Shown piece by piece: positions 7,013 through 14,645 of a stretch of 20,621 nt of DNA. A program made the translations under genes and the position numbers. Below the pieces are notes generated by a model. The model was not told the origin of the DNA and ran no database searches. It saw only the letters and a list, made by a program, of their open reading frames with translations. This stretch comes from a virus. The stretch is from IMG/VR virus record IMGVR_UViG_3300007541_000306, positions 1-20,621 of that record; one strand, written 5' to 3'. Position 1 is the first letter of the stretch; each line of letters opens with the position of its first letter.

Positions 7013-8426
7013 CGCCCTTCCTGAACTCAGGTCGCAGTCTGATGTAGACTCGCACAGATTCTCGCGTATCAACGAACATTTCTGCCCCGTAATCGTTGAA
7101 CTTCGTGTTGATGGACCCGTGGCTGCTGTAGTTGGCCATTTTCCCGAAGGCTTCCATGACTTCGCTCTTCTTGGCCCAGCCCTGACCACGGGTGTCGTCG
7201 AAATCGAAGAGTTCGCACTGCTCAAACGACTTACGCCAGAAGTCCTGCATCTTCTTCTTCTCACTGGCACCTGCGCCAATGTTGACTTCAGACTCAAGCC
7301 ACTGAATGAGGTTCCCGTAGAGGTCGTAGAGGATTTCGCGCGCCATGTCGACGTGGTCACCGCGCACGACCCACACACCCTCAATCATGGCCATGTGGTG
7401 AGCGAGGATGTTGGTGTAGTTCTGGAGTCCCATGACGAAAGAAGAGCAGATACCTTGCTTGTCCGGTCCGAGCGGCTCAACGATGCTGTAATACTCATCA
7501 ATCGCCATGTAGAGGGCTGGCCTGTATGAGTCGTCGATGGTGAACGTCCGCTTCATCAGACCCATGACAACCTGCTCTTGGTCGTCTTCCGACATCTCAT
7601 CCCACTCCATTGGCGGGATGTCGGCGAGGTCGAGGATGCGCCGCTTAAGTCGCTTCTGCAAGTCAGTGAAGAACTGTACGACTTCGTCGAATGGCATCTC
7701 CGGCTCTGAGTCATCGTGTACTGCGTCGGCCAACTCGTAGTTGATTTGGCGCTTCATGTCCAACGTCCAGTGCCGCCAGTACGTGAGGACACGCTGAAAA
7801 ATACCCTTGTCGAGCACGTGTTCTTTGATGCCTTTTGGCGGGAAGGTGGTAATCCAAAGAGATACCTCAGATTTGACGCTGAACGTGTCGCGAGCCATGT
7901 GCTTCGTGAGTTCGTTGCGTCCAGTACCCGCTGAGTTTAGGGCGGACTGGAGAAAGAGTGTGGTGTTTTCATTGTGCTGCCCTGTCTTGAGGATGATGCT
8001 ACCTTCATCGAAGTTGAGCCCCTTGCGCCCGGCAAGAATGCCGGGGCGCACAATCATGTCTGGGTTTCGCTGGTCTTCCGAATCCGGGTCAGGGACCAGC
8101 GTGCCCACGAGAGCGGCGTCGTTGCCAGAGTTGTAGTCCATGCTGTTCAGCCCGGCCTCCAGCAGCACTCTCTCGATGACCTCGTAGGCTGCCGACTTGC
8201 CTGTCCGGGTGTCCTGAATCCAAAACATGCTGACACGAGGGTCGAGGTTGCTCCCACCTACAGGGATGCGGACATATGGGATGGCCGCTTGACCAAGGAT
8301 GAAGAAGAAGGACAGCAGGCCCGGAATCTCATTGTTTCTGCTGAACATGTTGAAGTGCTCAAGGTAGCCCCTCAGTGTAGGGTATTTCTTGGTGCATTCA
8401 TAGTTCGCTGCTCGATGTTCCATCAT
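7005..8426 (-). CDS. P-loop ATPase, putative replicative helicase (DUF3987/MCM-like)
   Basis: 473 aa. A Walker A-like motif, QDTRTGKS (71-78), lacks the first glycine; a Walker B, LNFDEG (137-142), follows at the usual distance, then a sensor-like strand LWITTF (190-195) and a possible arginine finger at R212. The C-terminal ~100 residues (GWAKKSEVMEAFGKM...) look like a winged helix. This layout fits the DUF3987/MCM-related ATPases often found beside primases in viruses and plasmids. The neighbours (primase, XPF nuclease, exonuclease) support a replicative helicase, and no other helicase is visible in the window. The exact family is uncertain. ATG 8426 is followed at once by a second ATG; AGGAGGG lies seven bases before the first. 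The start overlaps the XPF gene by 29 bases. Confidence 0.6.
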   Translation of the reverse strand: MMEHRAANYECTKKYPTLRGYLEHFNMFSRNNEIPGLLSFFFILGQAAIPYVRIPVGGSNLDPRVSMFWIQDTRTGKSAAYEVIERVLLEAGLNSMDYNSGNDAALVGTLVPDPDSEDQRNPDMIVRPGILAGRKGLNFDEGSIILKTGQHNENTTLFLQSALNSAGTGRNELTKHMARDTFSVKSEVSLWITTFPPKGIKEHVLDKGIFQRVLTYWRHWTLDMKRQINYELADAVHDDSEPEMPFDEVVQFFTDLQKRLKRRILDLADIPPMEWDEMSEDDQEQVVMGLMKRTFTIDDSYRPALYMAIDEYYSIVEPLGPDKQGICSSFVMGLQNYTNILAHHMAMIEGVWVVRGDHVDMAREILYDLYGNLIQWLESEVNIGAGASEKKKMQDFWRKSFEQCELFDFDDTRGQGWAKKSEVMEAFGKMANYSSHGSINTKFNDYGAEMFVDTRESVRVYIRLRPEFRKGGA

Positions 8427-9141
8427 GGCTGTACCCTCCTCTCCCGTAGGTCTTTGTCACGCGAACCGGCTCCTCAGAAGTCAACACTTCAAGGAGTCGC
8501 TGACGCAACTTCGGACCGAGGCCTCTCACCTGTTTGAGGCTTTCGGGATAGAGCATTTCTTCAATGGAGCCGCATCGCTCCAGTGTATTTTGAACCAGTT
8601 CCGGTCCAAATCCGGGGACTGCAAGCAACATGTCTGCGCGTACGTCATTGGTGCTGGTTCGTGTGACAGCCTTCGCGCCATGAGTGCTTGCCGGTTTCTG
8701 CATTTTGCTGTGCAGTTTAGCGATGAACATGGCCGCCTCGGAGTAGTCCTTGGCGCGGTAGATGTGACAGTCAAAGTCTGCCGTGATGCGGGCAAAAATG
8801 CCCAGAATCATGTCCTGTGTCTTAGCGTAGGTCACAGGTCGACCTTGCTTCTTGGACATAGCCACGTGCTTAGCGATGTCCCCGTGCACGACGAGGATGA
8901 CGCGCTCGCAGTTGGCGTCAAGGTTCTCGATTTGGCGCATGAGGTGACCGCTGAACGTCGACTGGATGAGGTCAGACAGACTCTTACACTCGATGTGCGC
9001 ATTACCTGCCTTATAGTCCCCCATGCCCTGCAGGTGGGTCTTTTCAACAGCGAAGCCCTCACGCTCAGCCGCACGAATGACGGCATCGTGGAGGGGGCCT
9101 CGCTCGTTTGAGTCGATGTAGAGAGGGACCTTTATCGCCAT
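8398..9141 (-). CDS. ERCC4/XPF-family structure-specific nuclease
   Basis: 247 aa. The nuclease domain shows D10...E13-R14 (YIDSNERG), GDY (41-43) and E51-x-K53-xxx-D57 (IECKSLSDL), the counterpart of the ERKxxxD core of XPF/Mus81/Hef, followed by an 'S.f.g.l..Q...L' helix (61-74). Two helix-hairpin-helix motifs close the protein: AVPGFGPELVQ (174-184) and VRGLGPKLRQ (205-214). It therefore has the nuclease plus (HhH)2 arrangement of archaeal short XPF proteins, without a helicase domain. The family cuts forks, flaps and branched DNA at ss/ds junctions; here it probably resolves replication or recombination intermediates. It overlaps the preceding small ORF by 10 bases and the next gene by 29. 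Confidence 0.92.
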   Translation of the reverse strand: MAIKVPLYIDSNERGPLHDAVIRAAEREGFAVEKTHLQGMGDYKAGNAHIECKSLSDLIQSTFSGHLMRQIENLDANCERVILVVHGDIAKHVAMSKKQGRPVTYAKTQDMILGIFARITADFDCHIYRAKDYSEAAMFIAKLHSKMQKPASTHGAKAVTRTSTNDVRADMLLAVPGFGPELVQNTLERCGSIEEMLYPESLKQVRGLGPKLRQRLLEVLTSEEPVRVTKTYGRGGYSHDGTSSSEL

Positions 9142-9368
9142 ACACCACGCCTCCTTTCGTAGCGTTCAGCAAAGTAGACGCAGCGTTTGCAGGCACGATT
9201 ATCGCCCTCTTCGTCTACTTCCCAATGTGAGTCGCCAACGATGACCATGCCACAGAAGGAAGCGTCGCCCTCCAGCACAGAACCATCGCTACGCCTGAGA
9301 ATCAGGTGGTGGGGCTTGGCGCCTTTTCGACGACCAACCCAGTGAATCTTAGCGTACTTCTCACTCAT
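9132..9368 (-). CDS. Hypothetical 78-aa protein with CxxC
   Basis: The frame from ATG 9368 (MSEKYAKIHWVGRRKG) to TAA at 9132-9134 overlaps the primase end by 8 bases and the XPF start by 10. GGAGGAGG at 9378-9385 lies nine bases before the ATG. The N-terminal half is basic with alternating hydrophobics (KPHHLILRRSDG), the middle holds FCGMVIVGDSHWEVDEEGD, and a C-terminal ACKRC is followed by YFAERYERRR. The three Cys (one single, one pair) with nearby His could make a metal site. It is probably a small nucleic-acid-binding protein, but no family is recognisable. Confidence 0.6.
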   Translation of the reverse strand: MSEKYAKIHWVGRRKGAKPHHLILRRSDGSVLEGDASFCGMVIVGDSHWEVDEEGDNRACKRCVYFAERYERRRGVWR

Positions 9369-10473
9369 CCACAACCGCCTCCTCCATCGCACCAGTCTTG
9401 TCCCAGTATCGACACTTTCCAAGGCACATACCTTTCTTGTGAAGCATCGAGCACGTTTGAGGGTATTCCGTACCCACGATGGTGCCGACTTGGTATCGGG
9501 TCGTGGCTTCATCAAAATCTGCCCAGTCGAGGCCGCTGATGAATTGCACGATTGTTTCGCCGTGTTCTGCCAACTTTGAGCGGTCGATTCGCTCAACCGG
9601 CATGAAGTTGCGTAGTCGTTTAGAGAGGTACTTGACCAACTGGACGCGAGCGTCGTGGCTTGGGTTGCTGCCGACTCGACAGGCGGCCGAGTTTAGGCAA
9701 GGGAGAATGATAATGCCGTCCATAGACGCTGTTGGCAGGTCGATGGGCTTTGAGTTGGGGTCAAATACGCGAGAGCGTTGCTTGGTGCGCACGACGTCCA
9801 GCGACACCCCCTTGGTCCCGTAAGCGAACATGCCAGACTTGGACTCCAGTGCCTCGACCATGATGTGGTCCAGCCCTGCTTCCAAGTCGGAGGTTTTCAG
9901 CGGTATGGACCAGAGTCCGCGTTTGGAGTTGTACGAGTTCGGGAGCCGAATCATACCGCTCGTGTCGAACGGCACTGCAGGGTCTGAGCAAAACAGGTTC
10001 ATCTCGTGAATCCACTTGCTGATAAGTGACATACCTGCTTCCTTGACATCAGACAGATGGTTGCCGTCAGCGGGCATGTAGGGTTTGTCCAGCATGACCC
10101 AGACGTGGAAGCCACCACCGCTGTACCAGACGGCGTGTGCGATGTCTTCCTTGAGCAGGTGCTTATGCAGCGTGAGGGTCTGACGCAGGGCCTTCTCAGG
10201 GTTGACGTCTGGCCTGTCCCGCTGCCTGAAGTCCTTGGGGTCAAAGTCCATCACGAAGTGACGGACGATGGGCGTGGTCAGGTCGACGCGCCTATTGTGT
10301 GGCTGCTGCAGGGCTCGGTAGCCGTAGACGGTCATGTAGGCGTTGGACACTCCGTCCTTGCCAGACCAGTAGCGCTCCAACTCCTCATCTGTACGAACCA
10401 GTTTTCGGAATCCCCTACCCTTCTCATTCCCAAGTTCCATTACTTCTCGTGGGAAATCGAAGACCAGACGCAC
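9361..10473 (-). CDS. Archaeo-eukaryotic primase with PriL-like Fe-S C-terminus
   Basis: 370 aa. The catalytic AEP core shows D76-x-D78 (FVMDFDPKD), SGGGFH (118-123), a third acidic residue D170 (PFD), and R176-LPNSYNSKRG, the conserved basic motif of PriS-type primases. The C-terminal ~110 residues have a Cys pattern, C259 (ILPCLN), C341 (PQTC), C350 and C354 (GMCLGKC), that fits the 4Fe-4S domain of the primase large subunit PriL. The protein therefore appears to join small-subunit catalysis and large-subunit product control in one chain, as in some archaeal plasmid primases. It makes primers for the viral PolB. The GTG start (10473) is one base after the previous stop; ATG at 10440 is a weaker alternative because it would remove the N-terminal strand. 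Confidence 0.9.
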   Translation of the reverse strand: MRLVFDFPREVMELGNEKGRGFRKLVRTDEELERYWSGKDGVSNAYMTVYGYRALQQPHNRRVDLTTPIVRHFVMDFDPKDFRQRDRPDVNPEKALRQTLTLHKHLLKEDIAHAVWYSGGGFHVWVMLDKPYMPADGNHLSDVKEAGMSLISKWIHEMNLFCSDPAVPFDTSGMIRLPNSYNSKRGLWSIPLKTSDLEAGLDHIMVEALESKSGMFAYGTKGVSLDVVRTKQRSRVFDPNSKPIDLPTASMDGIIILPCLNSAACRVGSNPSHDARVQLVKYLSKRLRNFMPVERIDRSKLAEHGETIVQFISGLDWADFDEATTRYQVGTIVGTEYPQTCSMLHKKGMCLGKCRYWDKTGAMEEAVVDE

Positions 10474-10474
10474 C

Positions 10475-10747
10475 TCACTCGCCTACCTTCATGATGCGCC
10501 CAAGGACGGCGACCAATTCTTCGTTGTCCGTGAGGAGGTTGACGTTGAGCGTCAGGTGCATCGGTCCAAGGGGACCTCTCTCTGACTCAGGGTCGAACTC
10601 CCAAAGGGATGTCTGAATTGCCACTGTGTAGTCCACCTCACCCAGATGCGAGAAATTCAACTCGACAGGGCGACCGACGGCTGCGGGAAGCAGCCGCTCG
10701 ATGACCATGGTGAGTGTTCGGATGTCGTGCTTCGTCGGGATGTGCAT
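10475..10747 (-). CDS. Hypothetical 90-aa protein between nuclease and primase
   Basis: ATG 10747 directly abuts the stop of the Cas4-like gene, with GGAGG (10756-10760) eight bases upstream inside that gene. The sequence begins MHIPTKHDIRTLTMVIERLLP, continues with strands (VELNFSHLG, YTVAIQTSLWEF, HLTLNVNL) and ends in a helix (ELVAVLGRIMKVGE): an alpha-beta-alpha single domain with no Cys and no catalytic motif. The tight placement between two DNA-processing genes suggests an accessory replication factor, but I do not recognise it. Confidence 0.7.
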   Translation of the reverse strand: MHIPTKHDIRTLTMVIERLLPAAVGRPVELNFSHLGEVDYTVAIQTSLWEFDPESERGPLGPMHLTLNVNLLTDNEELVAVLGRIMKVGE

Positions 10748-11776
10748 TCACTCTTCCTCCTGCATCTTGGCGATGTATTCCTTTGGGTCGTCGCTGCCCT
10801 CCCACGAAGGACAAATCGACTTAAAGTCGCACCAAGCGCATTTACCTTGGCTTGGCTTAGGGGGGAAATCGTCAGTCAGGTATGCCGTGATGAGAGCCTC
10901 CTTGAGCCGCTGGACTCTTCCTTCAGCGTAGCGCGACACGCTTTGCTTCTGTCCCTCTTTGTTCGCATTGATGGGTTCGTAGAAAATACGGTTGACGCTG
11001 CGTTGCTCTAATCCGTACTTGTTATAGGCATCGAGCCCTTCCACCTCACCGGATGGGTAGACCCAGCCCCAGTGCGTGACGTTCTGGTGCTCGTGGTCAG
11101 CCACCTTGAGCAAGTGCTTGTAGAACGCCATCTCGATGCGCATGCTGTCGACCTTGAACGACTGGTCTTCCCACGTCACGGTGCCAGTCGTGTCTGTCTT
11201 CGCTGTCTGCAACCACTTGCCGGTTTTCAGTTCCATCAAGGCCACGCCGTTTTCAGTAGCGAACGCACGGTCAATGCTCCCAGCCCAATGGATGGGGATG
11301 GTCAGCACCTCGCCGTTGAACTCAAACTCTTCCTCGGTGAAGGCGTGAACCTCGGCTTCGTTAATGATGGGTAGGTAGTCGTCTTTCCCACCTGCAAGCA
11401 ATCGCTCCAAATCCCACTTTAGACGGGTCTCGATGGACTTCTCCTCGCCCAACTCGTAGGTTTCTTCAGGCAGAATACTCAGTGCCAGTGCCAGCGCCTC
11501 GTCACGCTTATCCCGCTGCATGAGGGTGAGCAAGTCGTCGAGGTAAGGGTACACGTTGTTGAAGTAGTACTCGACGGCGTTGTGCACGTTCGTCCCTTTC
11601 CGCATGGCGTCGGTTTCAGGGGTCGGAAGGCCATGCACGCGCTTGTACTCGTACTGCTTGGGGCAGAAGTCGAAGTCGCTCGTCAGACTCGACTTGGTCA
11701 CGCGCAGGTGCTTTTGGTGACCCGGCTTCCAAGCGTATGTTGACCGTGAATATGCTGTCCAATCCCTGTCGCTCAT
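10748..11776 (-). CDS. Cas4/RecB-like PD-(D/E)XK nuclease with Fe-S cluster
   Basis: 342 aa. The N-terminal SSLTSDFDFCPKQYEY holds the first cluster Cys (C38). H65 in GTNVHNAVEYY, D169 in AGSIDRA and E182-x-K184 (LMELKTGKW) form the RecB-family nuclease core. C313-x2-C316-x5-C322 (KCAWCDFKSIC) supplies the other three cluster ligands, the Cas4/AddB pattern. These enzymes act as exonucleases or endonucleases on DNA ends. There is no CRISPR array or cas1/cas2 here, so this is a viral Cas4-like replication or recombination nuclease, not a CRISPR adaptation gene. Its start overlaps the 59-aa zinc protein by ATGA. The C-terminus is a Glu-rich tail (KMQEEE) that encodes the next gene's ribosome-binding site. 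Confidence 0.9.
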   Translation of the reverse strand: MSDRDWTAYSRSTYAWKPGHQKHLRVTKSSLTSDFDFCPKQYEYKRVHGLPTPETDAMRKGTNVHNAVEYYFNNVYPYLDDLLTLMQRDKRDEALALALSILPEETYELGEEKSIETRLKWDLERLLAGGKDDYLPIINEAEVHAFTEEEFEFNGEVLTIPIHWAGSIDRAFATENGVALMELKTGKWLQTAKTDTTGTVTWEDQSFKVDSMRIEMAFYKHLLKVADHEHQNVTHWGWVYPSGEVEGLDAYNKYGLEQRSVNRIFYEPINANKEGQKQSVSRYAEGRVQRLKEALITAYLTDDFPPKPSQGKCAWCDFKSICPSWEGSDDPKEYIAKMQEEE

Positions 11777-11952
11777 TCGTATTCCTCCAGTTTTGTTTGA
11801 CGTCCGCCGACGATGTCGACAAACTCGGAAAGTGTGGTCTGGCGCGACCCCTTTTCATCATAGCGACCGCAGGTCGGGCAGGCGTCGAATCGAGACAGTG
11901 GAGCCGCAGGCTCGGTGTCCATTACCCGCTTCCAGAAAGCCCATTTACTCAC
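11773..11952 (-). CDS. 59-aa zinc protein with tandem PIP-box-like motifs
   Basis: GTG at 11952 overlaps the previous stop (GTGA) and has AAGGAGG (11960-11966) seven bases upstream; the 3' end overlaps the next gene by ATGA, so the frame is well supported. The protein has a CPTC pair (C25, C28) and two consecutive copies of the PCNA-interacting consensus Q-x-x-hydrophobic-x-x-aromatic: Q38-TTL-SEF44 and Q52-TKL-EEY58. The first is close to archaeal PIP boxes. A clamp gene and the polymerase lie just upstream in the same block, so a clamp-binding adaptor is a reasonable guess. The zinc part could pair with another chain, since only two Cys are present. Function unproven. Confidence 0.7.
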   Translation of the reverse strand: MSKWAFWKRVMDTEPAAPLSRFDACPTCGRYDEKGSRQTTLSEFVDIVGGRQTKLEEYE

Positions 11953-12146
11953 GCTTTTTCCTCCTTTTCAAGGTCACGGATGAGTCTTTCAAGGTAGACA
12001 GCGAGGTCCATAGCCTCCTCTTGAGCATGGCGCAGCCATTCGATGTGGGTGAGGTCCTTGCGCTCCATCGTCTTGCCATATTTGTGCCATCCGAGGTCAG
12101 CACGCTGGCGAATCTTACGGACGACTTCTTCTTCGATTTTGCTCAT
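11949..12146 (-). CDS. MazG-like helical protein (65 aa)
   Basis: Nearly all helical. The segment RADLGWHKYGKTMERKDL, followed by IEWLRHAQEEAMDLAVYL, matches the short phage proteins usually linked to the all-alpha NTP pyrophosphohydrolase (MazG/dUTPase-like) superfamily: a 'G..KYG' loop and an EExxD metal motif (E43, E44, D47). At 65 aa it is about half the size of an active MazG domain, so it may work as a dimer or have lost activity. It overlaps PolB by ATGA, with GAGGTGA four bases before its ATG. It may tune nucleotide pools, but this is inference. Confidence 0.7.
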   Translation of the reverse strand: MSKIEEEVVRKIRQRADLGWHKYGKTMERKDLTHIEWLRHAQEEAMDLAVYLERLIRDLEKEEKA

Positions 12147-14482
12147 TCAATCACCTCAAAGTAGTTCTTGGGGCGGGCGGCGCCAGAAGCGGCTGCCAAG
12201 TCCCAGTCGAGTGCCGTGAAAATGGGCTTCAGTTTAGCCTTGAGCAACTTGTCCACCATCAAATCGACGTCCAGTTCGTAGCCGTCTAAATCAGATTCGT
12301 CGACGAAAGCCATGACGTCCGTGCGGTTGTCGCGAACGTAGACCCAGTCCACGCTCTGGTCCTTGAAGAACTTCGGCTCGACGGTTCTGTTATAGTAGAG
12401 GGCAGCCTTGATGCCTCCTCCAACCTTAGAATACTGTTCTGGGTGCTTCTGCAGTCGGGTGGTCGAAGCCACTTCCTTGAGGTCGAAATCGCTGCTCAGA
12501 ATGCGCTTGGCCAGTGGACGGACCATAGAGATGACTTGCTCTTCGCTCGCTCCTCGACAAATGGCGGTGAGAACGTCGTTCTCAAGCGTCATTGAGATAG
12601 GAGCGAGTGTGCTGATTTTACCCCAGCGTGCGCTCTTGACCTTACCTTCGTCTTCAGGTGGCCACGAACAGATGCCGTAGTAGAGGTTCTTCCCACCGAC
12701 AATCCAGTAGGGCATGTAGGCCTCAAACTCTACGATGAGGTCCTTGGCGTTGAGGCGCTGTTGCACGGTTGTCGTGAGGTGCTTTGCCAGTGCCCCTGCT
12801 TCGTCGTAGGGGACCTGTACGAATGCCGAATCGGTGTGCCCGTAGAGGGGTGCGTAGCCCTGCGCCTTTGACTCCTCAAGGAGGAAACGAATGGCTTGTC
12901 GACCGACCGAAGTAATGGCGCTGGCGATGTCGAAATCACACCAACCCCAGTGAGCGCTGGCCGTCATCCCGTAGAAAGAAGCCATCACACGCTTGACCGC
13001 CAACTGCATGGTGTTCCATCCGCTGCGCTCGCGCTCGCTTTCCGATTCGCGCATCTTACGCTTATACAGGTCACGTAGGTCGAACATCTCGGTGACGATG
13101 CGGGGAAGAAGTGCGTCGACGCCCTGCCTCCAGCAAGTGCCGTCCGGCAGTCGATGCACGTTGTCCTCATTCGCTTGGTCGGGGTGCACCTGCGTTTCCC
13201 AAGACAGGTTGTGGCTAAGGATGATGCTGGGGTACAGACCCTTGTAGTCAACGCAGGCCACGCCCTCGTATCGTCCGGGCCGAGGAGGGGGGATGAACGC
13301 GCCCTCGTACTCCTGTTTCTCCTGCTGAGAACGGGTGGGTGCCTTCCAATCGGTCCTGCGACTGAGTAGGCCGCGCGCAAACCGCGTGACGTTGTGGCAG
13401 GAAGGGAACGTGACGCCGCACAGTCGCTGCAGAGAGAAGAAGAAGTCGAGGACGTGGTTGTCTTCGTCGATGCGCTTCAACAGCACCGTGTCCTGCATAC
13501 AGTAGTCCACGTAGTCGTCGAAGCGCTCCGTCCACCCAGTGAACACGTCCATGTCGAACTTGCCGCCGAGGCCACAGGCTTCCGCCAGCGTGTCTAATTT
13601 GAGGTTCTTCAGTTGGGGTTTGCCGCTGTCTTTCCAGACGCGCTCAAATCCGCTGCCACTGTTGAGCGGGGAGGCCGTATCGAAGCACAGTCGCCCACGG
13701 ATTGGTTGGTCCGTGTAGTCGTAACCTTTCTTGGTGCCAAGCACCCGGCCAAGCGGGCTGAGGCGCCTGAACTGCTTTAGCCGCTCCGTCAAGTGCGGTA
13801 GGTCAGCCCACATCATGGAGTGGGCCACAAGCACGTCGGGGTTGCACTCCTCCAAATAAGCGAGGAAGGCCCTGTGCATGTCCGATTCTGAGCCGTACAG
13901 ATGGCGTTCGTAGGTGTAGTCGACTTTCTCACCGCGCACCTCGTAATCGACCTCACGGACCTCGATGTGGTGGTCCATGTCGTAGAGGCCGTTGGGGTTA
14001 TCTTTCTTCCAGCAGAAGGCAACTCGCCTTCGATTGAAACTGTCCACCACGGCCATGACCGTGGTCTCCTTGGTCTTCGGGTCCCACTCCAAGTCGAAGT
14101 GCCAGACGCGAGGCGTCCAGTCAGGCATCGTCTGGTAGGTGTCCATGAGGTAGCGGTCTGCGAGGCTGAGGTCAGCCTCCCACGTCTTCCAAAAGCGAGC
14201 AGCCATGCTCCTGATGTCGCTCTCACGGTAGGCGTAGACCTTGATGAGTGGCTCGTTGTCGCGCAGCCCTACGGCTGTGTCGTCGTAGTCGACCTCGGAG
14301 CCGTAAAAGGAGTCGAGCACGTTGTCGATGATGCGTTTTGGGGTGTTGGCTGAAATCCAGAAGTAGGGCCTGAAGTCGGTCACGGTGTCTTCGATGAGGT
14401 TTCCGTCCTTGTCGCGCCACCTCAGGTAAAGGTGGTCGGGACCCTCAGGGTCCGGTCGGAACGCATCGACAATCACCGTCAT
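12143..14482 (-). CDS. polB: Family B DNA polymerase
   Basis: Replicative polymerase, 779 aa. The proofreading domain has D130-x-E132 (HFDLEWDP), Exo II around H221-D227 (AHSMMWAD, with His where Asn is usual) and Y327-xxx-D331 (YCMQD). The polymerase domain has motif A D412-YKGLYPSI, motif B K497-RVMASFYG (Ala501 where Asn is usual) and motif C YGHTDS (547-552; catalytic D551 kept, first Asp replaced by His549), then the GGKNLYYG equivalent of the KxY motif (596-603). It acts with the clamp, clamp loader and primase encoded beside it. ATG 14482 overlaps the upstream stop (ATGA) but GGAGG lies only one base away; GTG 14476, seven bases from GGAGG, would shorten the protein by two residues. 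Confidence 0.97.
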   Translation of the reverse strand: MTVIVDAFRPDPEGPDHLYLRWRDKDGNLIEDTVTDFRPYFWISANTPKRIIDNVLDSFYGSEVDYDDTAVGLRDNEPLIKVYAYRESDIRSMAARFWKTWEADLSLADRYLMDTYQTMPDWTPRVWHFDLEWDPKTKETTVMAVVDSFNRRRVAFCWKKDNPNGLYDMDHHIEVREVDYEVRGEKVDYTYERHLYGSESDMHRAFLAYLEECNPDVLVAHSMMWADLPHLTERLKQFRRLSPLGRVLGTKKGYDYTDQPIRGRLCFDTASPLNSGSGFERVWKDSGKPQLKNLKLDTLAEACGLGGKFDMDVFTGWTERFDDYVDYCMQDTVLLKRIDEDNHVLDFFFSLQRLCGVTFPSCHNVTRFARGLLSRRTDWKAPTRSQQEKQEYEGAFIPPPRPGRYEGVACVDYKGLYPSIILSHNLSWETQVHPDQANEDNVHRLPDGTCWRQGVDALLPRIVTEMFDLRDLYKRKMRESESERERSGWNTMQLAVKRVMASFYGMTASAHWGWCDFDIASAITSVGRQAIRFLLEESKAQGYAPLYGHTDSAFVQVPYDEAGALAKHLTTTVQQRLNAKDLIVEFEAYMPYWIVGGKNLYYGICSWPPEDEGKVKSARWGKISTLAPISMTLENDVLTAICRGASEEQVISMVRPLAKRILSSDFDLKEVASTTRLQKHPEQYSKVGGGIKAALYYNRTVEPKFFKDQSVDWVYVRDNRTDVMAFVDESDLDGYELDVDLMVDKLLKAKLKPIFTALDWDLAAASGAARPKNYFEVIE

Positions 14483-14643
14483 TCCTCCTCTTCGATGAGC
14501 GTGTATTGGACCTCTGCCCCGCAGTCGCTGCAGGTCAACGTAGATACGATGCCTTTACCTTCCAACCCAAAGTCCTCAGGGTTCCAGTCGTTGCCCCAAA
14601 TGAGGCGACCACCGCAGTACCAGCAAACATCTCGTCGCGCCAT
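14479..14643 (-). CDS. Zinc-ribbon protein (54 aa)
   Basis: ATG 14643 has GGAGG seven bases upstream, overlapping the end of the clamp gene, and the stop overlaps the PolB start by ATGA. C7-x2-C10 (CWYCGG) and C38-x2-C41 (CSDCG) form a classical zinc ribbon around a short acidic loop (WNPEDFGLEGKG). Similar small ribbons with a 'CWYCGg.LiWgnDW' start are familiar from many marine phages, where their role is unknown. The C-terminus is four Glu codons that also encode the ribosome-binding site for PolB. It may be a polymerase or transcription accessory protein; this is inference from position. Confidence 0.8.
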   Translation of the reverse strand: MARRDVCWYCGGRLIWGNDWNPEDFGLEGKGIVSTLTCSDCGAEVQYTLIEEEE

Positions 14644-14645
14644 TT

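Noticed and set aside
10748-11776. Cas4-like nuclease as a sign of a CRISPR-Cas system
   Set aside because: No repeats, cas1, cas2 or effector genes lie in the window, and the gene is embedded in replication genes. Viral Cas4-like nucleases without CRISPR are common.
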